The position numbers were made by a program, and so were the translations under genes. A stretch of DNA of 64,000 nucleotides from Ypsolopha sequella. Lineage: Eukaryota; Arthropoda; Insecta; Lepidoptera; Ypsolophidae. Within the stretch, counting starts at the first letter, position 1. Each line of letters begins with the position of its first letter. The notes beneath the pieces were generated by a model. It was not told where the DNA came from and did not search any database. It saw only the letters and a program-made list of their open reading frames with translations. The stretch covers positions 1,426,001 to 1,490,000 of the forward strand of contig OW203991.1 of assembly GCA_934047225.1 (NCBI GenBank), written 5' to 3'. Below, piece by piece: positions 63,922 to 64,000 of the stretch.

Positions 63922-64000
63922 CACTTTAGCATAGCGGTCAAAAATCGAGCTGCGACCTGTACAAGAAACATTTTCGTGCCAAGGTTGAAACTGTCTTTCA

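Overview
This window is AT-rich insect DNA and almost certainly lepidopteran. It carries RTE-type LINE debris ending in the 'gtccagcagtggac ... ggctgatgg' tail, a short-LTR Mag-like Ty3/gypsy element, MITEs ending in GGGCCTGTTTCACC, and 'ggttccgtacc ... acggaaccct' repeats. To my knowledge all of these are common in moth and butterfly genomes. There is no prokaryotic gene organisation, CRISPR array or operon.

The only sequence that looks like an ordinary host gene is a short minus-strand first coding exon at 54009-54087. It encodes a 26-residue signal-peptide-like start and ends at a strong GTAAGT splice donor. I found no partner exon. Much or all of the sequence to its left may be a repeat-filled first intron, but that is inference.

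Layout. 1-5,100: a TTAA-bounded MITE, a 5'-truncated LINE, a 27-bp array, fold-back elements and a 1.5-kb inverted-repeat-bounded region with a nested MITE. 5,100-9,000: weak coding remnants, an RTE-tailed non-autonomous copy and a TA-flanked MITE with ~100-bp terminal repeats. 10,400-16,300: a 32-bp minisatellite with a 96-bp higher-order period, several nested repeat families and a tRNA-like sequence. 17,500-21,300: a LINE 3' end with a (TTTGAA)n tail, a degraded coding remnant and a 17-bp satellite of about 990 bp abutting a TTAA MITE. 22,400-31,900: a tRNA-derived SINE remnant, an RTE chimera, a LINE C-terminal fragment, two inverted-repeat elements, a Penelope-like fragment and fold-backs.

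The best-preserved element is at 33,790-39,539. It is a full-length LINE with a gag-like ORF1 and an endonuclease-RT-RNase H ORF2 broken by one in-frame TAA. It ends in about 50 A and has 10-bp target-site duplications. It sits in a repeat whose uninterrupted copy lies at 12,217-12,755. At 40,940-44,313 a degenerate RTE carries an internally deleted Mag-like LTR element in its GATG tail; the two 117-bp LTRs differ at one base.

From 45,700 to the end there are further nested repeats, a 56-bp array, the host exon, and a perfect 139-bp inverted repeat with a 32-nt loop inserted in a SINE remnant (57,836-58,186). There is also a 1.65-kb TIR element and ten identical 47-bp repeats (63,452-63,921). 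The transposon genes work only for their own elements. Several nestings give empty-site or TSD evidence and a relative order of insertion.
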